A stretch of 64,000 nucleotides of DNA from Agelaius tricolor (taxonomy: Eukaryota; Chordata; Aves; Passeriformes; Icteridae): the NCBI GenBank assembly GCA_023055355.1, contig JALJCS010000037.1, positions 3,720,001 to 3,784,000 on the forward strand, written 5' to 3'. Both the position numbers and the translations under genes were made by a program. Under the pieces are notes generated by a model. The model was not told where the DNA came from. It searched no databases and saw only the letters and a program-made list of their open reading frames with translations. Shown here in pieces: positions 47,901-58,664 of the stretch (positions are counted from its first letter, which is position 1; each line of letters begins with the position of its first letter).

Positions 47901-50900
47901 TTGCTGATGTTTATTTTTAATTACTCGACTGAGGAAACATTGAGGAAATGCACAAGTTTTGCCAGGACAAACCTGAGTACTCCAAACACCTGGGAAAAAC
48001 TGTGCAGAAGCTGATAAAGAATTCCCCTAAAGGACAAGAAGACAGGACTATAACTGATGCAAAGCAACATGATTTTAAGGAATTATTATCAAACCAACCC
48101 ATTCTTCCCCCAAGTTTATCTTCCCTGAGTGCTCCTGTTACAGCCTGATTGTGACCTGACACTCCAGGCAGCTGCTGCTGTGCTGGCAAAGAGGCTTTGC
48201 CTTCAGCACCTGTAATTTTCAGTGAGCTGTTTCTCAGGCTTCTCTATTTAACCTTTAGATTTCCAGGCCTGTGTTTTTGGTTTTTTTTCCTTAAAATTAT
48301 CTCTTCCTAATCCTGATACCCTCCAATATTCTATGGCCAAACAAGAGGTAGAAGCAAGGGCAGCATCTGAGGAGCAGAATGCAGTTGTGTTTTCTGTGGT
48401 GCCCTGAAAATATCCTTAAACAATCTCCAGGCCATCCAAAAGCATTTCACACGAGGTGCAGTGAAGAAAGTGTTGCACAACAACCAAAAGGAAGTAAACA
48501 CAAAAAGATTCCTGATGTTTGCAGCAACAAAAACAGTTGGCATGGCAAAGAGTGAGGGATCCAGGGTGTCTGGATTGCATGGGAGCCTGGCTGTGGGCCT
48601 GGTTCTCCAGCACAGGCAAATGCAAGGTCATGGGCAAGGAGCACTGAGCTCAGGATTGTGCCCTGGAGGAGCCCTAACCTGGAGAAGAATTTTATTTTAA
48701 AGTCATGGTGGGTAAACAGCTCAACGCAAACTTAGTTGAAACAGTAGCAAAGCAACTGGACAGCTGCAAAGAAAGATTGTAATTTTGTGTGGCCAGTGGT
48801 GAGATCAATACCAGAATATCCTCTCTCATCCTTGCTTCCAGTTTTAGAGAGGAATTGGAAAGAGGACTGGAAACAGCCATAGAAATTCTAATTATGGGCT
48901 CACCTACACAGAGGGAGGACCCTCTGCAGGCCAGGTGGCACTTGTTGATCTTGTGGTTTGTAAACTGGAACCACAGAAATTCCCTCATTACTACAGACAT
49001 CGTGAGGTGAAATGTGACAGTGCTTCACACACAGGTCAGAGCAAACCTTCCCCTCCAGCATCAGCCAAAATGGGGAGTTTCAGCCACCTCTCCTGCCTGA
49101 CCTGGTGGAATTCATAGCCCTGGACCAGGTGTTTGAAGTTGGAATCTGCTTTTAGCCTGAGCTGCTAAAAACCAACAAGCTGCACACCTTTATCACTCCC
49201 TACAACTCCCTGAAAGGTGCCTGTGCTCAGCTGGGGCTGGGCTCTTTCTCCAGGCAGCACTGACACAACCAGAGCACACAGCCTCAAGCTGTGCCAAGGG
49301 AAATTCAGGTTGGATATTAGGGAGAAGTTTTTTACAGAAAGAGAGATAAAGTTCTGGAATGGCTGCCCAGGGAGGTGGTGGAGTCCCCATGCCTGGGTGT
49401 GTTTAACAAAGCCTGGATGTGGCACTGGGTGCCAGGGTTGAGTTGAGGTGTTGGGGCTTGGTTGGACTCAATGATCTTTAAGGTTGTCACTGTCATATTT
49501 TCTGAAAAATCCCTTTGCCAGGATTTCTTCTCCTGGGAAACTGAGAAGCCTCAGAGAAAAATGAAAATAATAATTATCTGATTGCTTCTCCTGTGTTTTC
49601 TGCTTTGGAATGTGGTCTGGAGATTGTTTACCAACTGGTCATTGTTTGATTGGTTTCATGTGAATTGTTTTGACTTAATGACCAGTCATGGTCCAGCTGT
49701 ACTGGGACTATGGAAGCAGTCACAAGTTTTCATTATCATTCTTGTTAAACCTTCTGTCTGTATCCTTTCTCTATTCTATAGTATAGTTTTAGTATAGCGT
49801 TCTTTAATATAATGTAAGTACATAAAATAATAAATTAACCTTCTAAGAACATGGAGTCAGATTCTCAATTCCTCCTTCATCCTGGGGACCCCAAATATAC
49901 CACAAATGGTGACCTCAGACATTGGCTGTAGCCCAAGCTGAAGAACAGACCCACATAATAAAGTCTCTTCCAAGCCAGTGATTCTGTGAATTCTGTGATG
50001 TCCCAAGGAGGAGCCTCACAGCCCCCACAGCAGCCTCACCTCCTGGAACTCGTTGAGGAAGGAGTGCTCGTACTCCCCGCGGCAGCGCTGCTCCATCCTC
50101 TCCTCGATCATCCTGTGCAGGATGGTGGTGACAGCCTCAGCACTCACCCTCTCCAGCAAGTTCAGCCGGCGGCTGCGGGCACAGGGACACGGCAGGAGCG
50201 TGGGGGAGCAAAGGCAGCAGCAAATCAAGAAAATCTTATACCTGAAGGCACCACCCTCCCTGTACGTTCCACAGAGGCACATGCTCGGGCCACATGCTCT
50301 GACAGCACACACAGATGCACTACACAGGTAACACATGGCACTGCTGCTATCCCATCTTCCTTACAGACATTTAAAGCCACCAAAAGCTTTTTCATTTAGA
50401 AGAGTTTCATAGAATCAGAGACTGGTTTGGGTTGGAAGAGACCTTAAAGATCATCTAGTCCAAACCCCTGACATGGGCAGGGACACCTTGCACTGGTTTG
50501 CTTCTTTGTGGTCAGAGGCCTCAGAGCAAGAGGAGTATGTTCTCATATCCAGGGAGGGGAACTTTCTGTCTAAAGATCTGCTCTTCTTCAACCACTAGTT
50601 GAAAGCAGAAAGTCCATGTTGAGTTCTCTACCCACCACCATGACACAGCCTGACCTCACACAGCTCCTCCTGTTCTCAGAGATCAATAAAACCTGCTGCT
50701 GCTCCCATCCACATCCCCCATTGCTCCAAGTGACAGCCACCACCCTGTGAGATACCTACAGAATGTCATTGAGCTGCTGGAACTGCTCCATGGCTTCAGG
50801 GCACCAGCACTGCTCCCTCTTGCTGCTGCAGCCTGCACAGAGCTGGCCCTCGCCTCCGCCCTCCTCTGGGTCACTCTCCTGCTCGGTCTCACTCATGCTG

Positions 50901-52151
50901 CACTCACACTCGTTCGTTCCATCCTCTCCTTTCTTCCACTGCCGCATGTATATCCTGAAGGTGCGGCTGTAGAACTGCTGGATCATCTCCTGGAAGGATT
51001 TGGTTGTGGAGAAGAAGAGGATAGCTTTGAACATGGTGTAGACCTTCTCCTGCAGCGTCTGAGCGCCTGTGCCCAGGAGCAGGCCTGCCTTGGTCCACTG
51101 CTCCAGGAGCTCCAGGCTGTTCAGGTAGGGCTCCAGGCGGCATTTGAGCAGACTGAAGGCGTCCAGGAGCAGCGCAGCACACTGGGGCTCCTCGGCCGTG
51201 TTCTCATACTGGCCAATGCAGTTCCAGAACTCGGGGGCGATATTCGCCTGCAGGTCAGTCTGCAGCACCTCGATGAACCACTCCTCCACGATGGAGTGCA
51301 AGTCGTAGCACTGCAGCACGTCCAGGGCTGCACGGAGCTCGGCATCCTGCAGCGGCCCGGCAGCTTCGGGCCTCGGGGCTGCCTGGAAAGCAGGGGGGAC
51401 ACGAGTTAAGCATTTGATGGAGCACACAGGGACTCTGCTGTCAAACTGCCCTGGGAGGATGCTGCTCCTCCATGGCGATCTGCCGGGGTCTGAGCCCACC
51501 GCTGGATGCCCAGCGCTCCCTGCCAGGGCTCACACCCGCACACAGCACTGCCGTTCTGCAGGTGGCTGCTGCAGGACACAGGTGCTGTGGAAATGCTGCG
51601 AGTCCCCCGTGGCTGCTCAGCTCCCTCAGACGGAGCGGGAGCAAAGCCACAGCACGGCCGGGCAAGCTGCGGCCCTTTGGTCCCGCTCCTGGTTGGGGTG
51701 ACAGAGACAGGGCGGCTGGGCCCGCGGCCCTTCCCTGACAGCCCCCAGCAGACACCGTCCCCGCACACCCAGGAGCCCTTCCCGTCCTCCCCGCCCCGGC
51801 CGTTCCTCCCCCAGCCCCCACCTATCCTCCCTCAGCCCCGGCCGTTTTCCCCCGGCAGCCCCGGCCGTTCCTCCCTCAGCTCCGGCCATTTCCCCCCGGC
51901 CCCGGCAGCCCCGGCCGTTCCTCCCTCAGCTCCGGCCATTTCCCCCCGGCCCCGGCAGCTCCCACCCCGCCCCGCGGACCCAGAGCCGGAGAGGCCCGGC
52001 CGGGGAGGAGCCGAGGCCGGAGCATCCCGGGGGCGGCGGGTCGGGCCTGCCCCGGGCCCGGCAGAGCGCAGCGGTCCCCGCTCACCAGCCCCAGCGCGGC
52101 GGGCGGCACCAGCGCGGTGCTGAGCGTGTGCCAGGCGGCCGAGAGCTCCAT
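41992..52151 (-). CDS. ANAPC2: Anaphase-promoting complex subunit 2 (APC2), 13 coding exons
   Basis: Cullin-like scaffold of the APC/C ubiquitin ligase; with APC11 it forms the catalytic module. Coding exons read on the minus strand: 52151-52086, 51382-50760, 50172-50040, 47105-46931, 46813-46694, 46232-46115, 46032-45851, 45706-45565, 44848-44773, 43928-43725, 43579-43450, 43172-42937, 42204-41992. All junctions are GT-AG, phases agree, and the sum is 2418 nt, 805 residues plus stop (human 822). Visible marks: CAGCSS...CWC at about 207-219, the acidic DSDDD-type linker in exon 7, the cullin-homology block in exons 8-11 (IRNVELLKLRFGEA, DMADSRRINANI), IDSDEEGD in exon 12, and the C-terminal winged-helix WTYIQAML...KKVRDQQLIYS...YRLPKNC in exon 13. 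The N-terminus is shorter than in human, with the start at the first Met, 40 bp from the SSNA1 start. Introns hold CR1 and LTR insertions. Confidence 0.97.
44062..44355 (+). mobile_element. Solo LTR-like element in ANAPC2 intron 9
   Basis: Ends are inverted 6-mers, TGTCAC at 44062 and GTGACA at 44350-44355. AATAAA at 44283-44288. A/T-rich body of 294 bp. Flanks CACGAC and CAGGAT match only in part, so a target duplication is not certain. Confidence 0.6.
45046..45290 (-). mobile_element. CR1 fragment in ANAPC2 intron 8
   Basis: AGAATGGTTCAGGCTGGAAG, GGGACCACTGGAGCTCATCC, then GGAATATCTCCAGGAAGGAG and CAAAGAAGTTCTTCCTCATG form a reverse-complement CR1 tail of an older subfamily. Confidence 0.85.
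47106..49149. other. ANAPC2 intron 3, rest
   Basis: A/T-rich intron sequence with no second gene or clear repeat seen. Confidence 0.5.
49150..50002 (+). mobile_element. CR1 3' end split by an LTR insertion, ANAPC2 intron 3
   Basis: CR1 body 49150-49484 ends at AATGATCTTTAAGGT. After the insert the tail resumes at about 49960 with AAGTCTCTTCCAAGCCAGTG and ATTCTGTGAATTCTGTGATG. The two parts are collinear with the intact minus-strand copy at 29640-30040. Confidence 0.85.
49485..49904 (+). mobile_element. Retroviral LTR nested in CR1
   Basis: TGTCACTGTCATATTTTCTG to ACCCCAAATATACCACA, 420 bp, A/T-rich with AATAAA near 49827. About 53 bp of apparent internal sequence follow (TGGTGACC, primer-site-like) before CR1 resumes. 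Flanks TAAGGT and TAAAGT may be a 6-bp target duplication with one mismatch. Resembles a common passerine LTR from memory. Confidence 0.8.
50404..50500 (-). mobile_element. CR1 3' tail in ANAPC2 intron 2
   Basis: TTCATAGAATCAGAGACTGG, TTTGGGTTGGAAGAGACCTT, AAAGATCATCTAGTCCAAAC. Confidence 0.9.
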
Positions 52152-52420
52152 TCGGGCCGCAGGAAGGGGCGGAGCGGCGCCGGCCGCAGCGATGAGCGGC
52201 ACCGGAGCCGCGCTGCGGGGGCACCACGCGGCGCTGCAGGAGGGTGAGCGGGGCCGGGGGCCGAGCGGGGCCGGGCAGGGGCAGGGGCCAGGGCCGGGCC
52301 CGTCTGACGGTGCCGCCCCGCAGGGCTTTCGGAGCTCCGCGCCCGGCGGGAAGAACTGAACGGGCGGATCCAGGCCGAGGAGGCGGAGCGGGGCCGGCTG
52401 CAGGCGCGGATCGCGACGCT
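51780..52420. promoter_or_regulatory. Bidirectional CpG-island promoter of ANAPC2 and SSNA1
   Basis: Only 40 bp (52152-52191) separate the two divergent start codons. That gap holds an overlapping AGGAAG (ETS-like core) and GGGGCGGAG (GC box), and no TATA box. CpG density is high from about 51.8 kb to 52.4 kb, covering the first exons of both genes. Confidence 0.8.
51845..51960. repeat. Two-copy GC-rich direct repeat in ANAPC2 intron 1
   Basis: CGGCCGTTCCTCCCTCAGCT and the bases after it repeat with a period of about 50 bp within the CpG island. Confidence 0.7.
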
Positions 52421-52849
52421 CTCCCGGCGCTTGTCCGACACCAGCGAGAGCCTGGCAGGGCTCCGCTCCACCCGAGCCCACATCGACCGCACCATCGCCG
52501 AGATGGACCTGGCCTCCGGGGAGGTACTGCCAGCGAGAGACATCGCCTTGAGCAGCTTCCCCGTGAGGGGAGGAGGAGGGACGGCATTGATCTCTGACCA
52601 GGGACTGGGCCCGAGGGAATCACTGAGTCAGAATAACCTGAGGTGGACAAGGATCCCCCAGCCCAGCCCCTGTCCCTGCCCAGCAACCCCAGCCTGGGCA
52701 TCCCTGGCAGCGCTGCCCAAAGGCTCCTGGAGCTCTGGCAGCCTCGGGGCCGTGCCCATTCCCTGGGGAGCCTGGGCAGTGCCAGCACCCTCTGGGGGAA
52801 GAACCTTGCCCTGAGCTCCAGCCTGACGGTGTGTCAGGGGAGGTTTGGG

Positions 52850-52881
<32 letters not shown>

Positions 52882-54850
52882 ATGTGTGAACTCGGTCTGT
52901 ATTTACCTGAAGGTCGGTTGGGAGCACCTCGATGAATCACCACTCCTCCCTGCAGCCAAAACAACTTCCCAGGCCCGGGATGCAGCTCTGGCACACAGAC
53001 CCATTCATGAGAGGGCTGGGTTGGGGGTCGATTTGGTGCTGCTTGGGCTTGGGCAAAGTTTATTGTCCAAATACATTAAAAATGGCTTTTGGAACAGACC
53101 CCTAAAAATTACCATCTCATACCCGTGGTTTGGGGGAAAGGAAGAAACCAGAGACATGACACTGACCCACAATCCCTCTAATTCAGGCAGAGGACAGTGG
53201 TGCTGATGGAGTTGTTGGCCTGTCATTCTTCCAGCGCAATATTTAGTGTATTTCTTTCATCTTTAATGGAACAATGTCATGAAAAGAGTCCAATTGTTGG
53301 GGCAGTAAAGGGTGGGAAGGACACAAACAACACGAGGGCTGGCACTGTCATTTTGGTTCTTGAGACAGCTCTGCCCATTCCCCTGTGTTACTGCCAGGCA
53401 GGCACTGCTTGATCACCACAGACAGGGCCTCAGCTGAAGTCACTTCTGTATTACACACCAAGAGCTTTTATTTCTTTAAAAAAGGATCTTCCCAGCCTCT
53501 TTTCAGATAAGTGACAATCTTCCTTCTCATGGTGACCAGGCAGAGTTTGTGTCAGAAACACCTTTCCCCTATTAGCTGCAGCCTAAATTCTCCTCACATT
53601 TGCATTTTGAATGTGACTAACTACTGTGTCAGCTCCTCTTCCTCTCCCAAAGTCAGTGCTTTCCCCTGGCAATCACTTTTCAGATGAAGCTGGAGATGTT
53701 TTCTCGACCTCCTTCAAGACCTGATGGTTTGAAGTGAAAGTGGAAACTCACATAAAAATTTAAAAGCTTACAAACTATGTTGTAAGGTACACAAACAGCC
53801 CCTTTAAAAAGAAAGCTTACCTGAGATCCAAGTCACACCCCCAGCCTACAGATGAATTCCTGTTTATTGAAATGAACTGACACCCACAGGAGGTGGAAGG
53901 AGGTGGTGAGGAGGAGATGCTGGTGTCCTACAGACAGAAAGTAACAGAGTTCCTTTCCTGTTTGTCACTCCTTGCCTTCTGCCAGCACCCACAGGATTTC
54001 ACCTTCCTCCAGCACCTCATCCTGTGGGGCACTCCCTCAGCTCCTCTCTGATCACTTGGTGATTTCCACAAATTCTCAGGAACATAAATTATTTTTGGGA
54101 CTAGAACCATCACATTTGGTTACAACTGTCCACTGTGTTAAAGTTTTTAACTGGTGAGGTGGACAGGCAGCAAGGGCTCCTAAACATATTGTTGCTTAGA
54201 GCACAGGAAGTAGGGATGTTAGATTATGTACACAGTGAGCTAAAAATAGGAGAAAATTAATAACAGATCTAGTCTGACATAAGGTCATTATTGATTTGAG
54301 TTAGTCTTGAAGCCAGAAACCCAAAATGGGCAGTTTTAATAGTGGAAAAGAGTTGAAACTGACCTAAATTTAATTTAATACTGACCTAAAATTTAATACT
54401 GACCCAAAAAGCTCAGGTACCAAGTCTCCCTTTAAAAAACCCAACCAACGAACCAACCAACCAAAACCCCCAGTCTGCTTCAGGAAGTTCTCTGCCTCGT
54501 GCTCCAAGGCAGATAAATTGCTTAAGGTCTTTCATATTCAGAATATGAACACAAACCAGAGAAATTTGCCCACAGATATTCCCACACAGACAGGATAATA
54601 AATCACCAGGAATTAGAGGCTGAAGGGCTCATAGCCCCTCTTGCTGCAAGGCAGATCACTGAATTGGGAGGGAATTCATAAGAGAAACAGTTTATGTAAA
54701 AATAAGCTATTTTTATTTCTTTCCCAGATACTGGACAATTCTCAGACATTGCTAGATGTCCTGAAGAAGGAAATGAGGGATCTTGGTAAAATCATTGATC
54801 CACAAAACACTTCATTAGGACAACGAATACGTCGACAAAAGCGTTCCTAA
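52192..54850 (+). CDS. SSNA1: SSNA1 (nuclear autoantigen 14), microtubule/centriole coiled-coil protein
   Basis: Small coiled-coil protein that self-assembles into fibrils and acts at centrosomes, basal bodies and microtubule branch sites. Three coding exons: 52192-52243, 52324-52523 and 54728-54850, all GT-AG. They total 375 nt, or 124 residues plus stop (human 119). Seen: a short N-terminal segment ending in HHAALQ; a heptad-rich helix through exon 2 (ELRARREELNGRI, RLQARIATLSRRL); then exon 3 with ILDNSQTLLDVLKKEM and a basic C-terminus ending RRQKRS. The basic tail is typical of the family. Intron 2 (2.2 kb) contains a CR1 fragment and a TA/TG microsatellite. It is head-to-head with ANAPC2 and convergent with TPRN. 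Confidence 0.96.
52625..52835 (-). mobile_element. CR1-type fragment in SSNA1 intron 2
   Basis: GGATCCCCCAGCCCAGCCCC through CTTGCCCTGAGCTCCAGCCT. Nearly identical to 63200-63390, differing mainly by a 14-bp insertion there. Without its extreme 3' end. Confidence 0.75.
52850..52888. repeat. TA/TG microsatellite
   Basis: ATATATATATATATATATGT followed by TG repeats, in SSNA1 intron 2. Confidence 0.95.
52890..54727. other. SSNA1 intron 2, rest
   Basis: A/T-rich, with a small direct repeat TTTAATACTGACC near 54370-54405 and an ACCA run near 54445-54465. No further exon seen. Confidence 0.5.
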
Positions 54851-54917
54851 ACTTCTTCAGCCTGGAATGTCCTGTTGGCCAGAGAGAGCAGCTTTGTGGT
54901 CCAAGGATGCCACACTT

Positions 54918-54923
54918 AATAAA
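54918..54923 (+). terminator. SSNA1: SSNA1 polyadenylation signal
   Basis: AATAAA 68 bp past the stop codon, giving a very short 3' UTR. Confidence 0.7.
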
Positions 54924-57215
54924 AGCCTTTGTCTTGCAGAAGTGAATTTACCTTCCAGATGTGCTTTGGTATTAGTTAGAGACCCACTAAAGCAGATCCT
55001 CCAACGCTACAGAGCAGGGTAGGCATTTACACAAAACCACCCTTCATTTTGAGCCCAGCCATGCTGGGGCACATCCCAGGAGGTGACCCAGCAGCTGATG
55101 CTCCTGCCCTCAGGACTGCCCTCACCCTGCTCTGCCTGGAGGCAGCTGCAGTAGCTGGGCAGGGATTAGAGAGGAAGCTGGGAAGTGCAGAGGAGTGCAG
55201 AATCACAGCCCCAAGGTGGAGCAGGATCACCAGGAGAAGGAGCAGAGTCAGCAGCACACCCACAGCCCCAGGCTGTGCTGCCCCCAGGGTTAACTCACAC
55301 ACAACCAGAGCAGTGTTTGAGCTGCAGGACAGTGTTGGCTTTTGCATGCTTTAGCATTCCTCATGGATCCATAGGAGATCCAAGCCTGGGCTAGTTCAGA
55401 CCCCTTGTCCCTCCTAACTTGAGTTGAAAGCAGCTTTGCTTTACCTGCTGCAGTTTTGCAACAAACAGAGCTGCCTTAAACTCACCTGGGCTTTTCCACA
55501 GGGGGAGATGCTCATTGGGACCTTTTTTGCTAGAAAAGCTGTGCTGAAAACTCACCCCTTAAATCTGGCAGTCACCAGCAGTCTCACATCTTCCCTCATT
55601 CTACACCAGTCTCAGCACCTTATCCTGAATAATTTTATTAACGGGAGAAGCCTCAACTCATGGAACTCCATGGTCCTTGTGTCGTGTCCCAGGCAGATGC
55701 ACTGCACACACATCCTGCTCCTGGCAAGTCACACAGGCTGCAGATCTCAAATTAGCTTGGAACAGACAAGGAGGTGAAAAATGTTTCCTTGTGGCCCCCC
55801 AGCCAACATCTAAAACTACTGAGTAGCTCTTTTTTTTTTTCTTCATTATCTTTCCAAAAGTATTTAGGCACCCAGGGCAGAAGGGAACAGCTACAAGTAG
55901 GGATGTACTAACATTTAATCCTGTGTTTTCCAGTAGAACAACCTTCCCTTGCTGCTCCAACAGACACCAAACCAAGTGCAAGGTATGCAGAGCATTTTCA
56001 GTTCACAGAGCAGTGTCACTTGAGCAAACATTCACAATCTATAATAGACAAACCAGTAACCATCAAATTTAATCAAAGATAGCAGCCTGTTCCTTTGGGT
56101 CACACCCCACTCATTCCATAAAGCCCAAAGAGGCCAGATCTGTTCTCACCACATCTCTTTTAATCCCAAAGTACAAATCACATTAGCAGCACTGCTCCAT
56201 CTGTTCCAGAGTGCAATTTTGACCCTGAGTTTACAGTAGTAGAAAACTTGAATGGAAGATTCTAGCAGATTCCTTTGCATATTGGCTGCATTAAACAATT
56301 ATAATAGAACTATAAAAATCCTAGAAAAAAACAAAAAATAATCCACATTCCTTGTTCAAGTTCTGCAGAAGAATGGAGTGAAACTTCCCTCCTGTGCTTT
56401 GACTAGAAGAGCAGAGCAAGTGTGGCTTAAAGGAAGCAACCAAGAGAGATCAATCAGATTTGGAACAAAGCAACAAGAGGAGCTGGCAAACTGGAGCACA
56501 ACCAGCAACTCCCAGAGACTGAATGCCAGAGTTGGGAAGGACAGACCAAAGCTATGGCCAATGTTTGGGAATCTTCAAGAGGCTGGAGGCAGTCTGGACA
56601 TTTCACTACTAATTGGTGCAAAAATAACATCTAAAGCTAAAGGCATTCATTGCTCTTCCCATCCCTCCCTCAGGGTGTTCAGTGAATTCCACAAGCTTGT
56701 AACTGGCACATGAATTCCATGATGTTTCAGTGAAACCAGAGCTGGAAACATGCCAAGGACAAACCATGAACCTTCAATGGTTTTCCAAACTGACACCCAA
56801 TGTGTCAAATCACAGCCACGCTGTGAACCCACCCAGCTGCCCAGTGCTCCACTCCAGAGCCATCCTCCACTGGGGAGAAGGGTTGCAGAAGCTGTCCAGA
56901 CCCTGCACAGTGCCTGGACTCGGACAAGCACTGAGAAAAATCCACATCCATCCCGGGATTACAGATGCCCTTCCCACACTTGCCTAACCAGCAGCTGATC
57001 TTGAACAAGGAACATGCAAGGCCACAGGCAGAATAAATCATACGCCTTGAAAGCAGTAATTCGGTCCCAAAATCCAGTGCAAATATTCTCCGGAGATGCC
57101 CGAGAGCACGTGGTCCATCCACCCTTGGCAGCAGGGTCCGGGAGAGCCGCGGTGGCCGTGCGGGCTGCGCTGCCCCTCCTGCCCGGCAGCGCTGCTGCAG
57201 CACCGCGGAGCAGCC
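54924..57215. other. Convergent intergenic space of SSNA1 and TPRN
   Basis: Probably includes TPRN 3' UTR on the minus strand. A T-run lies at 55831-55841. No other gene seen. Confidence 0.5.
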
Positions 57216-58641
57216 TCAGAAATAGAGCGCGGGCTCGCTGCTGAAATCCGAGAGTCCGCCCTTCTCCGCCGGGGTGAGCTGGGGACACAGCACAGGACAG
57301 CGGCTCAGACCGCGCCAGAGGAGCCCCCTCAGCCCTGCATGGTGCCTTGGCACCCTGCCCGGGCTAACTGGGTGTGTTTGGTCAGTGCCCCCCTCCAAAC
57401 GTGCCCTGGAGTGTCAGAATTCCTGCAATGGTTTGGGTTGGAAGGGGTCTTAAAACCCACCTTGTTCCAACCTCCTGCAGGCAGGGACACCTTCCACTAT
57501 CCCAGGTCACTCCAAGCCCTGTTCAACCTGGCCCTAGGCACTTCCAGGGATCCAGGGACAGCCACTCTGAGCCAAGGCTTAACCATCATCACAGGGAACG
57601 ATTTCTTCCCAATATCGAATCTAAATCTCTTGGTTTAAAACCATTCCCACTCATCCTATCACCTGCCCATGTAATAAAAAAAAAAAAAAAAAAATTAAAA
57701 AAAAGAAAGAAAAAAAATCTCTGTTTTTTATAAGCCTTCTTTAGGCAATGGAAGGGGCTCTGAGCTCTCCCTGGAACCTCCTCTTCTCCAGGTGAGCACC
57801 CCCAGCTCTCCCAGCCTGGCTGCAGAGCAGAGAGGCTCCAGCCCTTGGAGCATCTCCATGGTCTCCTCTGGACTTGTTCCAACAGATCCATGTCTGTCCT
57901 GTGCTGAGCAGAGTGTGCCAGCTGCCTCAAGTCTCCTTCACACGGCCAGGGAGGGGCAGTGGGACAGTGTGATGGTCCCTTTGGGAGCAGTGACACAGCT
58001 CCCCGGGCAGGAACACAAACACAGGTGTGCAGGGAAAGGCACATCCTGTCCCATCCACTGCCTGGAACAACCCCCACCCCACAGGGGAGGACAAGAATTG
58101 GTTATTTATAGCCTCACCATGACTTGGTTCCCCTGGGAATCAGCATCCTTTGGGAGGGATCCCTCTGCAGCAGGACCCTCATACTTCTGCTCCTGCCACT
58201 CGCTGAACTTCACGGAGTGCTTTGGGGTGTAGCTGGATAAATCTGCTGCAAGGACAAAGATGAGGTAAATATTCCTCACCACCCCAAAAAGAAGTGGGAC
58301 AAGATCCCAGCAGGGACAGCCTGGAAGCTGCCCATCTGCAGCTCCCTGTTCACCTCCACTAGCATTTCCACTATGTGGAGCCCCTTAAGGGGCTGTGGGA
58401 AACGTGGGCAGTGTCAGACACCACAGAAACCCCACGGTGCCCACCCCACAGTGCCTCACTCACCTGAGTTAGGTGTACTGGGATGCAAAGTGCTGTTTGG
58501 GCGTGGAATATAAAAGGTACGAGATTTTTCCTCCGTTTCAGAAGCGTGTCCTTCCTCCTCCTCATCCTCTTCTGCCAGGGAGCTCTCTGAGGGGTACTCA
58601 AACATCGTCTGCAAACTTGTCTCGTTGAAAGAGATCTTCAT
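57216..58641 (-). CDS. TPRN: Taperin, C-terminal three exons (partial)
   Basis: Taperin is found at the base of inner-ear stereocilia and binds actin-associated proteins; human mutations cause deafness. Exons read on the minus strand: 58641-58464 (ISFNETSLQTMFEYPSES, then an acidic run and RTFYIPRPNSTLHPSTPNS), 58245-58118 (DLSSYTPKHSVKFSEWQEQ, ending at QVM) and 57278-57216 (LTPAEK...DFSSEPALYF and stop). Splice sites are GT-AG and phases agree (178, 128 and 63 nt). The FSEWQEQ-type segment is shared with phostensin, where a related C-terminal region binds PP1 and actin. The large first exon that encodes most of the protein was not found up to 64000 and should lie to the right. An AATAAA on the minus strand at 55639-55634 could end the 3' UTR, but several others exist. 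Confidence 0.93.
57414..57870 (-). mobile_element. CR1 fragment with an internal A-rich run
   Basis: AATGGTTTGGGTTGGAAGGG and later CTTCTCCAGGTGAGCACCCC match a reverse-complement CR1 tail. An A-rich tract at 57677-57719 splits it. Lies in TPRN intron before the last exon. Confidence 0.85.
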
Positions 58642-58664
58642 CTGACAGCAGCAAAGGAGAATTA

